Origin: Ursus arctos
Lineage: Eukaryota; Chordata; Mammalia; Carnivora; Ursidae
Assembly (NCBI RefSeq): GCF_023065955.2
Contig: NW_026622808.1
Location: forward strand, 50,976,475-51,040,474
Reading direction: 5' to 3'
Length of the DNA: 64,000 nt
Part shown: piece after piece, positions 22,521 through 35,110 of the stretch
How the letters are laid out: every line of letters begins with the position of its first letter
How positions within the stretch are numbered: the stretch's first letter is position 1
Notes under the pieces: generated by a model
Databases searched by the model: none
What the model was told of the DNA's origin: nothing
Seen by the model: only the letters and a program-made list of their open reading frames with translations
Translations under genes and position numbers: made by a program

Positions 22521-22754
22521 AAAAACCTACTATGACGTAGTAGACACTCAAAAATAAATGACAGTCACTGGCCTCACAGAATCCACGATTTTGCAGTCGA
22601 CAGACACTTGGAGTGTTTTAAGGGCTTTGATAAAAGTACACACAGGCTCTCATGCACACTTTAGCCATAGGAGGAGTTTCTGAGCTACCTGTGCTGTAAA
22701 AAAGACTTGTAAGAAAGGATGAAACATCTAAGCCAATTTATTTTAAGGTTTCAT

Positions 22755-22835
22755 CAATCTCACTAGACTGTAAGATCCCTGAAGCCCAGAGAAATGTCTT
22801 GTCTTGTTTAGTTTCTTTCTCTGCCAGGAATATTA
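22755..22835 (+). repeat. L2 fragment
   Basis: 'cactagactgtaagatccctgaagcccagagaaatgtcttgtcttgttt' follows the L2 3' region. Confidence 0.65.
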
Positions 22836-24160
22836 GAGTCCTAAGTTTCGTTATTGGATTAAGGAGACTACTCAGACTTGCTCGTGCTGCCACTTTCCCT
22901 AACTAACGATGGTTTCTTCAGTTTGTCCAAAGGGCAAATGGTAGCTTTTAATATGAGCCACTTGCAGCTCAGTAGGAAATGAGTTCATTAAGCGACTTTC
23001 CTTGGAGTGCCAGATAGGCACCACAGACAACTTCTGAAAGAGCAGGGAATCGTGAAGATTCTCAAATCTCTGAATGTTGTTTATCCTCATCAAGGGAAGA
23101 AAACTCAGAAAGTGAAGGTTGGGGGTCCTGGAAGATAAACCTTGCTCAAAGAATTCCTACTCTGTCCAAAACAAGGCTCCTCCCTCAGGAGGTCCCTACT
23201 TTCTGTTTCAGGGTTGAGCACAGACAGACTGCCAGCAGATGCAACCATGTGAAGTGAAGTTTTTCTTAGAGGCCTGGTGTCTTCAACACTGACTTAACCT
23301 CTAGAAGGTCTCAAGTACTAAGAATCAGGAATAAATGATAGCATGATATGTGTTTTAGTAATCAACTTACAAGGCATTGACGATTACTCTCTAGTCAGAA
23401 AGATAATGTGGTTATGAAAACATCAAATAATTAACTGAATTTTTTAATCAAAATCACCACTTAATAAACAAGGATATAGGTGTCCCTTTCTATATTTTTA
23501 AATGAGATTATTTTGGAGTGATGATAAAATACTGATTAATTGTTTTGTTTTAAAACAATTAGATTAAAATATTGTTTGAAGGTATTCATTTCACCCAGTT
23601 GACAATTTAATGTATAAATATAATTACAGACTCTTTAAGAATGTTTAATTTTTGCCCTGATATATATGTTAGCAATTGTGTGTTTGAAAGAAAATCATAA
23701 AATGTAAAACTTTATGTTTAATCACCAGTGTCAAAAATTATTAGGTAATAACCACTGGAGAAGAGAATGTGTAAAAGATACAAAGGCCCATATTTAAGGC
23801 ATAATTTTTCTAATAGTTTCTCTGATTTTAAGATGTCATGGCGTCATATGAAGGTTAATGGGTCAGATACCAAATGGACTTTGTAAAAAAATGTTAAGTG
23901 ATCAATTTGCACTCATAAAAGGGTTAAGATTACTGGAAGCTAAAGTCCTCTTTGACCATCATCTAGGTACATCACTGGCTAGCGAGACAATAAAACCTCC
24001 TCTCCTGAGTATTCCATGGGCTAAACAAAAGTAGATCATAGTAGCTCCTTAAAGGCAGCCTGCCCCAAGATTGGGGGGAGAATGTAATTCTAACGGATAT
24101 GATAAAACTAGAAATTTGATACTAGAAAATATTGTTTGAAGAAATGTTTCATTAACCTTG
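22836..24160. other. Unique AT-rich stretch
   Basis: No repeats recognised. The 64-codon antisense frame at 22899-23093 shows no known protein. Confidence 0.45.
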
Positions 24161-26235
24161 ACACCCTTGTCTCTTCTTCTCTGTGGCCCCGGTCATAGTC
24201 CTTCTTCCCCTGCAACTCAGCATAGTGCCAGGGTACCACTGCTGGGAGGTTGCACTGGGGAAAGAGAACAGTCTTTTGACAAGGCTGATTTGTTTTTTAA
24301 ATTGCATTTTTTTGCTGTTGAAAGCTTTGGCTAAGAGTGCGTTTAAAATCCATTATGATTGTAAATAGGATCTACTTTATTCAGCCTGTGTCTAAATGCC
24401 GACAAACAAAACTGGAGAGTAGGAATAAATAAGAACAAGTGAATTCTTTCGGTTTCCTAACAGTAGAACTAGATTTTCCCAACAAAATATGACACCTAAT
24501 TTTTTTATGGCAAGACGGGTGTTAGCAAAATTTTCAAGAGACATACTCTTTGCAAAAATGTCCTAGAGTGAATAAATGTTTTTATTGAGTTAAATTTTCT
24601 TCAAGTGTGGAAGTGCTCTTTAATTTTTTTAAGGGGTGCAAGTTTTCTAAGAGATTAGAATGAGCAACGCTGAGAAACCACGGTAAATGAGAATAATTTT
24701 ACCTACTGTGCCTACCTCCAACCATTGAACCAAGTACCTCACGTTCATCTTTGGTCATGTTATGATAAAGGTTATGTCTAGATATGTCAAAATATCCAGA
24801 TGCAAAGCGAAAAAGTCACTCAGCCAGGCTGCATTGTTGATCAGCTCCCAAACTCCTCAAGTCTGGAGGCGTCCAACTGACTGAAATGATCACATCGCAT
24901 CTGGATGTTTGACGTTGTGTGGCCACAAGAAAAGACAAAGTGCTAAGTTTTACAGCTGTTAAGGTAGCTCCTTGTTTTAGCTCCTTTTTTTCCTTCTTAT
25001 GCTTCACAGAGATCATCTGCTTTTATGGGATAATTTTTGTATCGAATTATATAATAGCCCAGCAAATGAAAATCCTGTTTGGAGAAGAGGGCACAGCACT
25101 GCGGAAGTGAGGCTTTCAGCCGTGGGGATGCAGGGAGGGTCATGGAAATCAAGGTTTATTCTGCCTGCTCAGAATTAGGTAATCTGATATATATGACAGG
25201 TCTGATGGGGAAAAAGAAAAAATGAGTTTTTAGAAAACCGTATAAATAAAATAATTTATGCTAGACGTGGGGCACAAGAAAATAAACTTGGAGCTACAGC
25301 AACAGTAAATACTACTGATTTATCTACGAGAACTACAATAACGTTAACATATGTAGTCCATTGGGATTTATGTAGACTGTTGCATCTTTGAAAATGTTAA
25401 TGACTCCATATTAAACCTAATGTTTATTTTAAAAGACTCAAACAGGAACAGCTCTTTACTCCAAAAATACACGTATTTCTGTGTCAGCTTTAGAAAGTCC
25501 ATATCATTTAATGTACAAGCATGGCACAGTTTCTCTAGAACTTTGCCATGTTCTTGAGCCATGTCAATTCATTTTGTCTGCTTTACTTTCTCCAGCTGCA
25601 AGGAGGAAACGTATCCTTCACTTTTCCCTGCCCAAAGTTTTTTCTTCTTTCCGATCTGACAGGCAGTTTGAAATATATTAAAATCTGAGAAATGTCTTGA
25701 GTTGCAGGAAATTGAAATCAGGAGACTTTTACTATAAAATATCACATGCAAAAAAATTACACTTATTTAGGCTGAAATTATCTGACTGAAGTCAGATAAC
25801 TTCTATTATAATATCTTATTCACAGTGTAGCAGAATATACAATCAACAAACTTCTCTTTTCTAATTAATGTGAATTCATGAAGGATTCTTATGACTTGGA
25901 GCACACCCATTCAAAGGGCATTATAAAGGAAAATGCTTAAAAACACAGAAAGCATTAAGCATGTTTAACTTCTCAATAGTGAAAAAAAATGTTAAATACA
26001 TGAAAATAAAATTCTACTGACACAAAAAGCTTCTTATGTGAAAGATATCTTGTCCTTAGGAAAATATATTATTATTTGCTTTGGGACAGATTCTCTTTAG
26101 CATAAGGATGAGAATCCCATTTATTTAATGGATGTAAGTTAAGTAATCAATTATAGGCTCAACATTATATTCACATCTGCGGGTGAGGAATAAAAGAATA
26201 ATAAAACATTCTCCCTACCATTGATAATTTACAAA
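24161..26235. other. Unique stretch of about 2 kb
   Basis: No mobile element recognised. It contains a 13-bp stem with one mismatch and a TGAA loop at 25774-25803. The frames at 24183-24368, 24816-25016, 24919-25110, 25368-25562 and 25481-25751 overlap on both strands and look like chance. Confidence 0.45.
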
Positions 26236-26239
26236 TATA

Positions 26240-26370
26240 GGAAGGCAGGAATGCTATGTTTTAAGGCATAAGACTTGGCTAGAATTAAGTTACTTGACCT
26301 CTTTGGGTCTCAAATTCCTCACTTTTAAACTAGTAAGGAATAAAATTCAACTGGGCACATTTTAAAGATC
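26240..26370 (+). repeat. MIR SINE fragment
   Basis: 'gacttggctagaattaagttacttgacctctttgggtctcaaattcctcacttttaaa' matches the MIR centre. Confidence 0.8.
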
Positions 26371-26424
26371 CATTGGCTATATTCAGCAATGAAGGGCGTG
26401 GCATCCATTCTACCAGACAGAAAG

Positions 26425-26448
26425 TATATAGCTCTAAAGAGCTATATA
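26425..26448 (+). repeat. Perfect 10-bp inverted repeat
   Basis: TATATAGCTC, loop TAAA, GAGCTATATA. It would form a hairpin in RNA or single-stranded DNA. No function is implied. Confidence 0.9.
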
Positions 26449-26719
26449 AGGTGAGAGATTTTTATACACCAAAGTGCACAGGATTAAGGAAGTTATACTT
26501 ATTGGTTAAAGAGGGTTGTTTTCCTTTTATGGAGCAGAGAGAAGTCTTACAGCCAGGTCAGGTAACTTGTGTAGAGCACCTGTGCCTTCCTTTTCTGGGA
26601 TACCTGAGCATAGAAACTTAAGCGTATGCTGACATGGGACTTAACATGAGTGACTACATTTTGGGTCTAACCTGGTTAAACAAAAATATGGATAATTATA
26701 CCTGCCCACATCACCGTAT

Positions 26720-27000
26720 TAGTTAGGATTCTCAAATACTAGTGACCAAATGGAAGTTATTTTTCTTATGTTAGAGGAATCAGTTCATTCCAGTGTTCTT
26801 CAGTGGTTCATTCAAAGCTCTGGGTCCTCTGTGATTTGCTTGGTCTTTCTATCATAGTTTCTTTCTGGAAGCAGACTAGCAGACTTCTCATTTTATTTCA
26901 TTGGTCAAAGCTAGGACTTAACTTATACCTAACCTAATCACAGAAGGAGATTACTGTGACAGCTGGAATTAGACCAAGCATGGTTCATCTTGTAAGGCTT
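26720..27000 (-). repeat. Old LTR-like repeat, antisense (tentative)
   Basis: 'ttagttaggattctcaaatactagtgaccaaatgg', 'cttggtctttctatcatagtttctttctgg', 'cattttatttcattggtcaaagctaggac', 'aacctaatcacagaagg' resemble the antisense LTR-type repeat also seen at 52983 and 60295. Strongly diverged. Confidence 0.4.
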
Positions 27001-28575
27001 GCGGTAGAAGCCAGCGCTCCCCGAGATCAGGTTATAACCACTCAGTGACTAGACAAAATCAGAGTTCCATTAGCAAGGAAGAAGCCAGATCAACAATATT
27101 AGCCACAATCATAAATTCATGTAAGTACTACCTTATTAAATAAACTAATATGAAATGATTTTTCTAACTCTAAAATGTTAAGGAAGTATTATTACTCTTG
27201 TTATTATTGATGACGATGTCATGATTATTAGCACTTAATGTGTGAATCTGTATTTACAACTAAAGTTATACACTCACTACTAAATCCTCCCTACTCCTCC
27301 AGCTTTCTCTTTTTCTCTCTCACTTATCATCTCCACCCAACTAAGGACGCTTTACCCATGTAAGCAGTGTGTTTCCCATGTTCTCAAGGCAGCCTAGAGA
27401 GTATTACCATTCCTATAATTTCTAGTAATGTATAGCAGGTTGACTTTCATGGATAGATACGTCATCATCATGCTAATTTGATTAGGTATAATTGATGGGA
27501 TTCTGACTCAGTTTATAAGACCTGAAACAGAAACTAAGTTTATGAAATGCCATCAAAACTAAATTTAAAAGAAAGATTTTTATCAAGGCACATTTCTTTT
27601 CCCCACCTACATAATGCCACTATAGTTTTTCTAGTGCTTCCCACCAAGTTTATGGACTTTGGGCAAAATTTCTGTCATTGTTTTCCACTTACCTTTTACA
27701 CCCCAGTATTAGTAAATAAATTTCTTTAATACCTACTCCTCTAAGACATTATATTGAGCACCAAACACACTGTAAGTATGTGTGATCAGAATTACAAAAA
27801 GAAGAAAAAATGAGTTGCGGGTCTGGTAAAAATAAAATATTGAAATAATATTCAAAGGAAGGGTTAAAATGCTTTGAAATGAATGAGGGGAGTCCTTGGA
27901 AAAGAAGTTAAAAGGACTATTTAATGTAGAAGGAAGAGACACAAATGAAAAATTTAAATATTTGATGGTTTAATTTAATCATGTCAAAGACTTTTTACTC
28001 CAATAAGATAATTTTGGTGAGAGGTTTTGCACATTATTAGCTTGGTAACCCTGGGTGTTATATCAAAAACTAAACAAAACAAAAACTAATAAAGAATGGC
28101 CTTGAAGATGATAGAAATCTATTTCATCCTCATATAAAGTCCAGAACAGTGTCGCAGATTGGCAAGTGACTTTCTTCCTAGCCCTGAGTCGGGGACCCAA
28201 GGTTTCTTCCACCTTGTGTTCTGTCATTTTCAAGAGGTAGCTAATGAGTTTACCATGTTGGGTTCATCCTGTCACAGAAGGGTAACCATCAGAGGGTGTG
28301 AGAGGAGTTTGTTGGCACATATTATTGACAATCCCATCCTATTGGCTCTATCTCGGATGTATGGTCACATCTCACCGCAGCAGAGACTAGAAAATATAGG
28401 GAGAAGATTAAATTAGTTGGAGGTTCAACTAGCCAGTCTTTATGGTAAATATAATCAAAAGTTTACATTATTTCTCTAAAAAATTTCAAGCTAAAACTTA
28501 GTATCTATCTAAACAGAGCCTTATAGCTATAATACTTATATGATAAAAATTATAACAGCAAAAGCAATGAGAATG
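27001..28575. other. Unique sequence
   Basis: No element recognised. The frames at 27547-27729, 27733-27942 and 28159-28416 show no known protein. Confidence 0.45.
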
Positions 28576-28577
28576 GT

Positions 28578-28990
28578 ATCTTTAATTAGTTATTACTATG
28601 TACCAACAGTGTTAAGTGCTATATAGAGATATTTATCTTTTTTAAGATTTATTTATAGACAGAGTGCATGGGGAGGGGCAGAGGGAGCAGGAGAGGGAGG
28701 GAGGCAGGCTCCTCACTAGAGTGCTGGCTAGATCCCAAGACCCTGAGATCATGACCCCAAGATCACCACCCCGAGATTGTGACCTGAGCCAAAATCAAGA
28801 GCCAGTCACTCAACCGACTGAGCCACCCAGGCGCCCCTAGAGATATATCATTTAAATTTCGTAGTATCCTTCATGATAGATACTATTATTATTGTCATTA
28901 TTATTTAGGCAGGGAAATTGAGGCATAGGAGAGCTCCGCTAACTTGCCTGAAGTAGTGGACGATGAAGACAGTAACTAAAATGGTAGGGA
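28578..28990 (+). repeat. MIR SINE split by a SINEC
   Basis: Left piece 'ttagttattactatgtaccaacagtgttaagtgctatatag' and right piece 'atatcatttaaatttcgtagtatccttcatgatagatactattatt...ggcagggaaattgaggcataggagag...aacttgcctgaag' join into one MIR once the SINEC at 28634-28837 is removed. Confidence 0.88.
28634..28837 (-). mobile_element. SINEC, older, antisense, inside MIR
   Basis: The plus strand begins with a T-rich complement of the tail ('tttttaagatttatttatagac') and ends with the complement of the head ('gactgagccacccaggcgcccc'). A 9-bp duplication TAGAGATAT lies at 28624-28632 and 28838-28846. Confidence 0.93.
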
Positions 28991-29740
28991 ATGGAAATGG
29001 CATGGCATGGAAAGTTGCCATTGCAATTTAACCAAAAATGCTTTACCTAAAACTTTGTGATTATCAGATTCAAATTCCATTTTTATCAAAAATTTTCTTA
29101 GTTCAAATTTTTCCTAAACAAATTCTTACATAAGCATGATATATTCAAAGTAATATGTTTATATTCTACGTAGTTTATTTGGTTGAGAAGCTAAAGTGAT
29201 AGGGACACACATTTTTAATGAGTCAAAACTTCCTATCCTTACTCTTCAGCTAGTACCACCACCCTCTTCCTTACCATCTAGACATTGCCAACACAGCGTT
29301 TTCCATTGCTCTGTCCATCCTGTTGTGTAGCTAGGGATAGTCAGTGGAGAGAAAAATCAAGAAGATGATACAGGGAATTATCTCTCAGCAAAGAGAGAAA
29401 AAAATGGAGAAGAAAAATTGAGTGGAGGAGTAGGAAGTTAACACCTTGGTTGACTTGGTAACTAGGAGAATATTGATGGAGAGATTTGAGAATACACAAA
29501 AAGAGAGCTAATAGGAACAGCTTTGAGAAAAGGGAAAGAAACTGAAGCGTGGAAGAAAGAGAACTTAAGAAGTCTTTGATGTAAATAATTGGTTAAATCT
29601 ATTTTCATGATGTCCAAGAAATTTCAAAGAAAAAAAAAAGACAGTTACTTTTAACTTGCAATGCAATTTATGGTCTGTATTTCTTTCATTGTGTCTCCAA
29701 AATGAGCCACAAGAAGCCCTGTGTTTTATTTGGGTTATAT
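28991..29740. other. Unique sequence
   Basis: No element recognised. 29330-29580 is purine-rich (GA-rich) on the plus strand. Confidence 0.4.
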
Positions 29741-29744
29741 TGAG

Positions 29745-30010
29745 ATCATGGTAACACAGAATCTTAAGAGTTGGAAGGAATCTTAAAGATATGCAATCCA
29801 GTACCTCTCCCAATGCAAGAATTTATTCTTGTCATCTCAAAAAAATCCCCCTACTATCATTTCAATGAGTTTATAGTAAAATATTCCTTCCCTGATGAGG
29901 CAGACCATTTCATTTCCAAACAAAAGTAAATGCTTTCTCATATTGAATCAAAGTCTGCCTTCCTTCCATCAAAATTTTACAAATCCTGCTCTCTATAAAA
30001 TCACCTTAGC
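29745..30010 (+). repeat. Old mammalian repeat (family uncertain)
   Basis: 'cagaatcttaagagttggaaggaatcttaaag', 'gatgaggcagaccatttcatttcc', 'ctttctcatattgaatcaaagtctgcctt' follow a well-known mammalian repeat built around AGAGTTGGAAGGGACCTT...GAGGCAGCCCATTCCA. I cannot name the family with certainty. Confidence 0.5.
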
Positions 30011-30825
30011 CTACTATTCACAAAATAGTTCCTGAGATATTTAGAAAGATTCAATATCTTTTCTGTAAAATTGTTTTTAATCTAATGATAGTGTTGTACT
30101 TGGAGCTTATTCTTCACCCCTATCTACTAGTCACCCTTCGGATTAGGCTCACCTCCAAACGTATTATTCATGATTTCTCTGATGTATGTTTAACATCTTT
30201 CCAATTTTCCATTGCCCCATGTATGTGCAAACATGTAAAAATAGGACACAGATGGGACACTCAAAATAGGATCATTTAAGGAAGGTTTATTCACAAAGGG
30301 AATTTTCAAAGGTGTGCATGTAGAACTATAATTGGGGCTGGGAGCATCTGAACTTGTATCACCCTAAACTTGAATAAACAGGCAGAGGAGCGGTTATCAG
30401 AATATGGAAGACAAGAATTGTTTAGAATGAACAACCTAGAAAGAAAGAACTACCTTCTGAGAAGGTACGCTGCAGGCTCATGACAACTCATAGGGAGGGA
30501 CCAGAAAATCAGTACCTAACTTCACTTTTTTCTCTTCCACTAATTTTCTGAAGGGGGTTCCCATTGATGGAACCAAATGAGAATCCAAAAGATGAGCTTC
30601 CCAGAGCAGAATGTGGAGAGGGGTATAGGGAAAGGAATGGAAAATACCTGACACATACTATACTATTGTTATAGATCCCCCAAAATAAAATCTTTGGCTC
30701 CGTTTTGAGGTGCTCAGAATCTCTCAACCTGTTGTGTCACTCAGAGAGATTTACTCTGGATGCTTTCTGCTAAACAACAAACACTTTATTGTTCGGTCCC
30801 ACTTACTAGAAACTTAGTTGTATAG
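30011..30825. other. Unique sequence
   Basis: No element recognised. The frames at 30085-30279 and 30509-30727 show no known protein. Confidence 0.4.
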
Positions 30826-30840
30826 AAAGACTCATCAACT

Positions 30841-31040
30841 GGGGCGCCTGGGTGGCACAGCGGTTAAGCGTCTGCCTTCGGCTCAGGGCGTGATCCCGGC
30901 GATCTGGGATCAAGCCCCACATCAGGCTCTTCTGCTATGAGCCTGCTTCTTCCTCTCCCACTCCCCCTGCTTGTGTTCCCTCTCTCGCTGGCTGTCTCTA
31001 TCTCTGTTGAATAAATAAATAAAATCTTTAAAAAAAAAAA
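30841..31040 (+). mobile_element. SINEC1, young ursid-type
   Basis: Full-length, close to the copies at 2476 and 22304, with a 15-A tail. The duplication AAAGACTCATCAACT (30826-30840) versus AAAGACTCGTCAACT (31041-31055) has one mismatch. Confidence 0.98.
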
Positions 31041-31055
31041 AAAGACTCGTCAACT

Positions 31056-34000
31056 AACATAACATAATAAATTATTATTAAAAATAATAATAAAGCACAT
31101 GGTGGCCTTACTTTATATGAGCTACCCCCCCCCCCAAAAAAAAGAAAGACTCGCCAAAGTAATCCTATTACAGAACTCACATATGTATTGTAATGATGTT
31201 TCTGACATTTCACATTCTTCAACTTCTTGGTTGTCCCATAATGAAACTCAGCCTTCTGGTGAAAAGTGTCATTTTAGAGTCTGAGCATGGTGGGCTGTCA
31301 TGGTCATTGATACTGCCTATTGTAGCAAACAGTACTAAAAAGATAAAAACTCCTAATAGAAGTAGGTTGCTTTGTTCTTTATCTAAACGAAAGGGGAGAA
31401 ATGGTTGGGTTCCAAGGGAGGAACGGAGAAACAAGCTGGGGAATTGACAGTAGAATTGGCTACCTGCCATTACTCTTTTAGCTTCGCTTTAGTAAGCTTT
31501 TAGCCAATACGGAGTACAATAGACCTCTTTGCGTACCTGATGCTATGCTGGATAACAGCCCAAGCCTTAAGAAATCTAGGCTGTACACATGGAAAACTAG
31601 AAATATTTGCATTTATTTAAAAACATCTCTCTGCATAAAAGTGGTTTTTACACAACTAAGACCATTATTTAGGAGTTCACTTATTTATAGGAAAATGTGC
31701 TCTTCTCTTGCCCATCCACTTGCCTTAAAAGAGCATGAATAAAGCAAAATGAAATAATCCAATGAACCTCATGTACCCATTATAGCACTTTCAAGGGAAA
31801 AAGAAAACATCCCATCAAAGAAGCTGAGATCGCTTTGCATATATCATCGAATTTGCTTATACAGAGTCGCTGAGATGTGGCTGGTATAGTTGTCACCATC
31901 CCTGGCGTATCCTGATGCCACTGTTGCCTAGTAAATTGCAAGCACTTCTGGGTCTAAGATAAATACCTCAAATCTATGTACACTCCAGTCAAGTCCAATG
32001 CTCAGTAGCTCATAATATTCTCTCACACCCGGTACATGCTATTTTTTTCCTGTGCTTCTCTCCTGAGACTCATTTCAAACTTGTAGTAATCATTTATTTT
32101 CACCAAGTTGAAGGACCTCAGAACTGGTAGGCTTTAATGTTAAAATAGAAATTTGGCGGCTATTTTCCATGATTGGCTTGGGAGTGGTATTCTAAGTCAC
32201 CCTTCATAAGACCTTGTTCTACTTCTGTTCAGATTCAAGTCACAATATGAAATAGGAAAAATGTCATCAAGCATAAAAAGAAAGTCAGATAGGTTGATAT
32301 CCAAAAATGAACTCCACTGGAAAGTACAGCAGGAATGGCATACCAGTCACCCTCTTTTATTCAAATCTGAAAGTAAGTAATTTTTATGTTAAGCATTGCT
32401 GGAAAGACATGGGAGACTGATATGGACGTGTCAATGTAAAATCATGGTTGCTAGACACCGACAAATGGGAGCATAAACTTCACTTAGCTCTGTCGGCAGA
32501 GGAGCCCAACAGTGCCTCCAAGGACCTTAAAGGTTAACAATAAAATCTCAAATTGAATCCTCATTTTCAATGTGAGCCAATCTGTTATAAAACAATGAAT
32601 TGGCATGAACATACCAAGGCCAATGAGTACAGTTAAGCAAGAGCCTGTCAGCGCACCCATACTTTATCACCCATGCAGAGAGTAACTCTCCATGACATTA
32701 AGGATGCTCTGTTTGATGGAATGTCACACTTAGTTGACACTGGCCTTATCCTGGATCGTAGATTCTCTGTCACATCCTGCCAGTTTAGAGCAGGACCTAA
32801 TGATTACGGTGTTTTACCTTACAAGCCCTGATGGGAAACCAAAGCTGAGTTGAGCTGCGTAAATTGCTGCCCAGTGTCAGAGCTGCCAATTGAAAGTTAT
32901 TGATAGAGGAGATGGCCAGTCATATGGAAGAAAAGAAAGTGAAAAGTATTGTGCCCCGATCTGAGTAGAACTTATAATCTCATCAGACCAAAGGGAAAAT
33001 GACTAATAAGAGTTTCAAAGCATTTTGAGGCTGCAGATCATTCCATTTCTTGGTGACTTGAATAAAACAGAAAGTTCTACTCAGTAGTCACAGGGCAGAC
33101 AACACCCACAAATACACAGGAGTTTGGATAGATGGTTTTAAAGTATATAGTTGTAGATACTATGTGCTGGGCATTGGGAACCTGGAGAGGAAGAGGATCA
33201 AGCAAGCACGGTTCACGGGATTTATTCATAAAACAGTTATTTTTGTGTCCTACTGTCTCCTTAAATGTAACCCGTGGGCAGAAGCTTCCCCTGCTGAAAG
33301 TTCAGAGAGTTGCAAGTTTTTTCTGATGACTATTAAGCCATGTATACAACCTAATAATTTAAATCTCCATCCCCCTGTCATAGTTACATAACAGTTGCTT
33401 TAAATGTGAAGCTGCTTCCTCGCCAGTATGTTCTTGCTGTAGCAGGGAAGCTACAGGCGTTGTGGTCCATTTGTTTATTTCTCTGCCTTGAATTCTGTGC
33501 CTCCTAAGGCAACTTGCTCACTTTGCAGTGGGATCGGAGCAGGGCATTGAAGGAGCGGAGGAGAAGGCAGGAATGTTCTCACAGGATTGGTACTGCCTTG
33601 ATGGCCTAGTAGGGGTGCTCTCTGGGTTTGACAGGGGTTTAAATCTGAGGCTTTTTCTTATGAATGTTTTTGTGGGTTCTTAACAGATGCCCCAATGAGT
33701 AGGCGAATGTATCTCAGTTCCAGTGGGTTGCTTTGGACACATTCTCCAGCTCCTAGGCACTCCCAGGTCCACCTCAGCTTCCTTCTAAAGCACCCCTGTA
33801 TCCTTTTGGGGGCCCACACAGCTCCCTAATACATATGTCTTCTACCAGGTCCACAGAAAACATTCATACCACGTTTGTTCTTTGAGAATGGTTATTTCTC
33901 AGACCATAGGTGCTACCCCAATAGCACAGGTTCCTTCTCCTAGACCCTGAATTTTCAGCTTTCCCAGGAATGTTTCACACAGCAGTCTTCTGTGTCATCT

Positions 34001-34062
34001 AAGTACGGCAAATCTAAGCACAGGAATGAGAAGATCTGTAGGGCCGATGGGTCCTCTCATTG
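31056..34062. other. 3 kb mostly unique block
   Basis: No mobile element recognised apart from an ATA-rich patch (31060-31095) and a C11A8 run (31124-31143). 31750-33450 is complex and repeat-free. 32640-33000 in particular looks like possible conserved non-coding DNA (homeodomain-type CCAATTGAAAGTTATTGATAG). No frame has a known product. Confidence 0.45.
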
Positions 34063-34070
34063 TTCTAAAA

Positions 34071-34291
34071 CAAAGGCTCTCAACCAGGGTTACTTTTGCC
34101 CCACTGGGAACATTTGGTAATGTCTGGAGACATTTCTGGTTGTCACAACTGGGAGAAGAGGTGTGACTGGCATCCAGCGGGGGGAGGCCAAGGCGGTGGC
34201 TCAAGGTTTCATAATGTGCACAATAGTTCCTGCAACCATGAAGAATTATCCAGCCCAAAATGTCAGCAGTGCTGAGGTTGAAAAACTCCCG
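34071..34291 (-). mobile_element. MER5A-like hAT transposon, complete
   Basis: Both diverged terminal inverted repeats remain (CAAAGGCTCTCAACC at the left, GGTTGAAAAACTCCCG at the right). Internal blocks 'tggtaatgtctggagacatttctggttgtcacaactggg' and 'gcccaaaatgtcagcagtgctgagg' are diagnostic. The 8-bp target site TTCTAAAA/TCCTAGAA matches at 6 of 8 bases. The 128-codon frame at 33995-34381 runs through it and is not a gene. Confidence 0.88.
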
Positions 34292-34389
34292 TCCTAGAAA
34301 AAAACTGATTTTAAGTTTGTTCTGTGTTTGTAGGTGTAATAGAACTGTAAAGATGAAAACATATTTCTGAAGCTTCCTCAATTCCTTAT

Positions 34390-34860
34390 ATTAATTAACT
34401 CATAGACCATACATATTAAGTGGTTACTGAATAGCAGGCACCATTATCAGGGCAAGGATACAGTGGTTCTCACGGAGCTGACACTCTAAAGGAGGAGGTG
34501 GATAGGCAATAACCGAGCAAACAAATACATTAACAAGTATTTTATATAAGAATAGCGCTCGAAAGACAATAAAGCAGAGTAATGTAACACAGCAAGGGAG
34601 TCATCACTTTGTGTTTGAGTGGTCAGTGAAGGCCTCTGTCAAGGCATAGGAACTGGGCAGACACCCAGAGGATGCTATGCAGCCATTCTCAGGGAAGAGC
34701 CCTCCAGAAGTGAGAGCAGCACATGCAAAGACTGTGAAGCAGGAACAAGCATGTAGTGTTGTAGGAAAGTCAAGAGTTATTGTGAGCAGTGAAGAGCATG
34801 ATACAAAACGAAGACAAGGAAGAATACAAGAGGTAGGTCTTATTGCCACGGTAAATAGTT
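34390..34860 (+). repeat. Old interspersed repeat (LINE-like)
   Basis: 'gttactgaatagcaggcaccattatcagggcaaggatacagtggttctcacggagctgacactctaaagg', 'ggtcagtgaaggcctctgtcaagg', 'ctcagggaagagccctccagaagtgagagcagcacatgcaaagactgtgaagcagg' form the classic order of a widespread mammalian repeat. Family name uncertain. The frames at 34604-34865 lie inside. Confidence 0.75.
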
Positions 34861-35110
34861 CTTAACCAAGAAGCCTTTGGAGAGACTTCAGTCCTAGGTG
34901 GTAGATCTATCCAGGAATCTCTTTAAAAATTGACCAACTTTTGTGCATAGGTCTCTGTGTTCCTTCCATGACTCCTCAAAAATGTCCATTGTTTGGGGAA
35001 AAAACTTTACTCCTATGTTTCTCCTTTCCTCACACACTCATAATACTTCTGAGAGAAGATGTGTAGATTTCTACACATCTAGCAGTTCTCTGTAATACCA
35101 GCTGGGTGTC
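34861..35110. other. Unassigned sequence
   Basis: Nothing recognised between the LINE-like repeat and the LTR-like repeat. Confidence 0.4.

Noticed and set aside
33995..34381. 128-codon antisense frame
   Set aside because: Runs through a MER5A-like transposon; no known domain.
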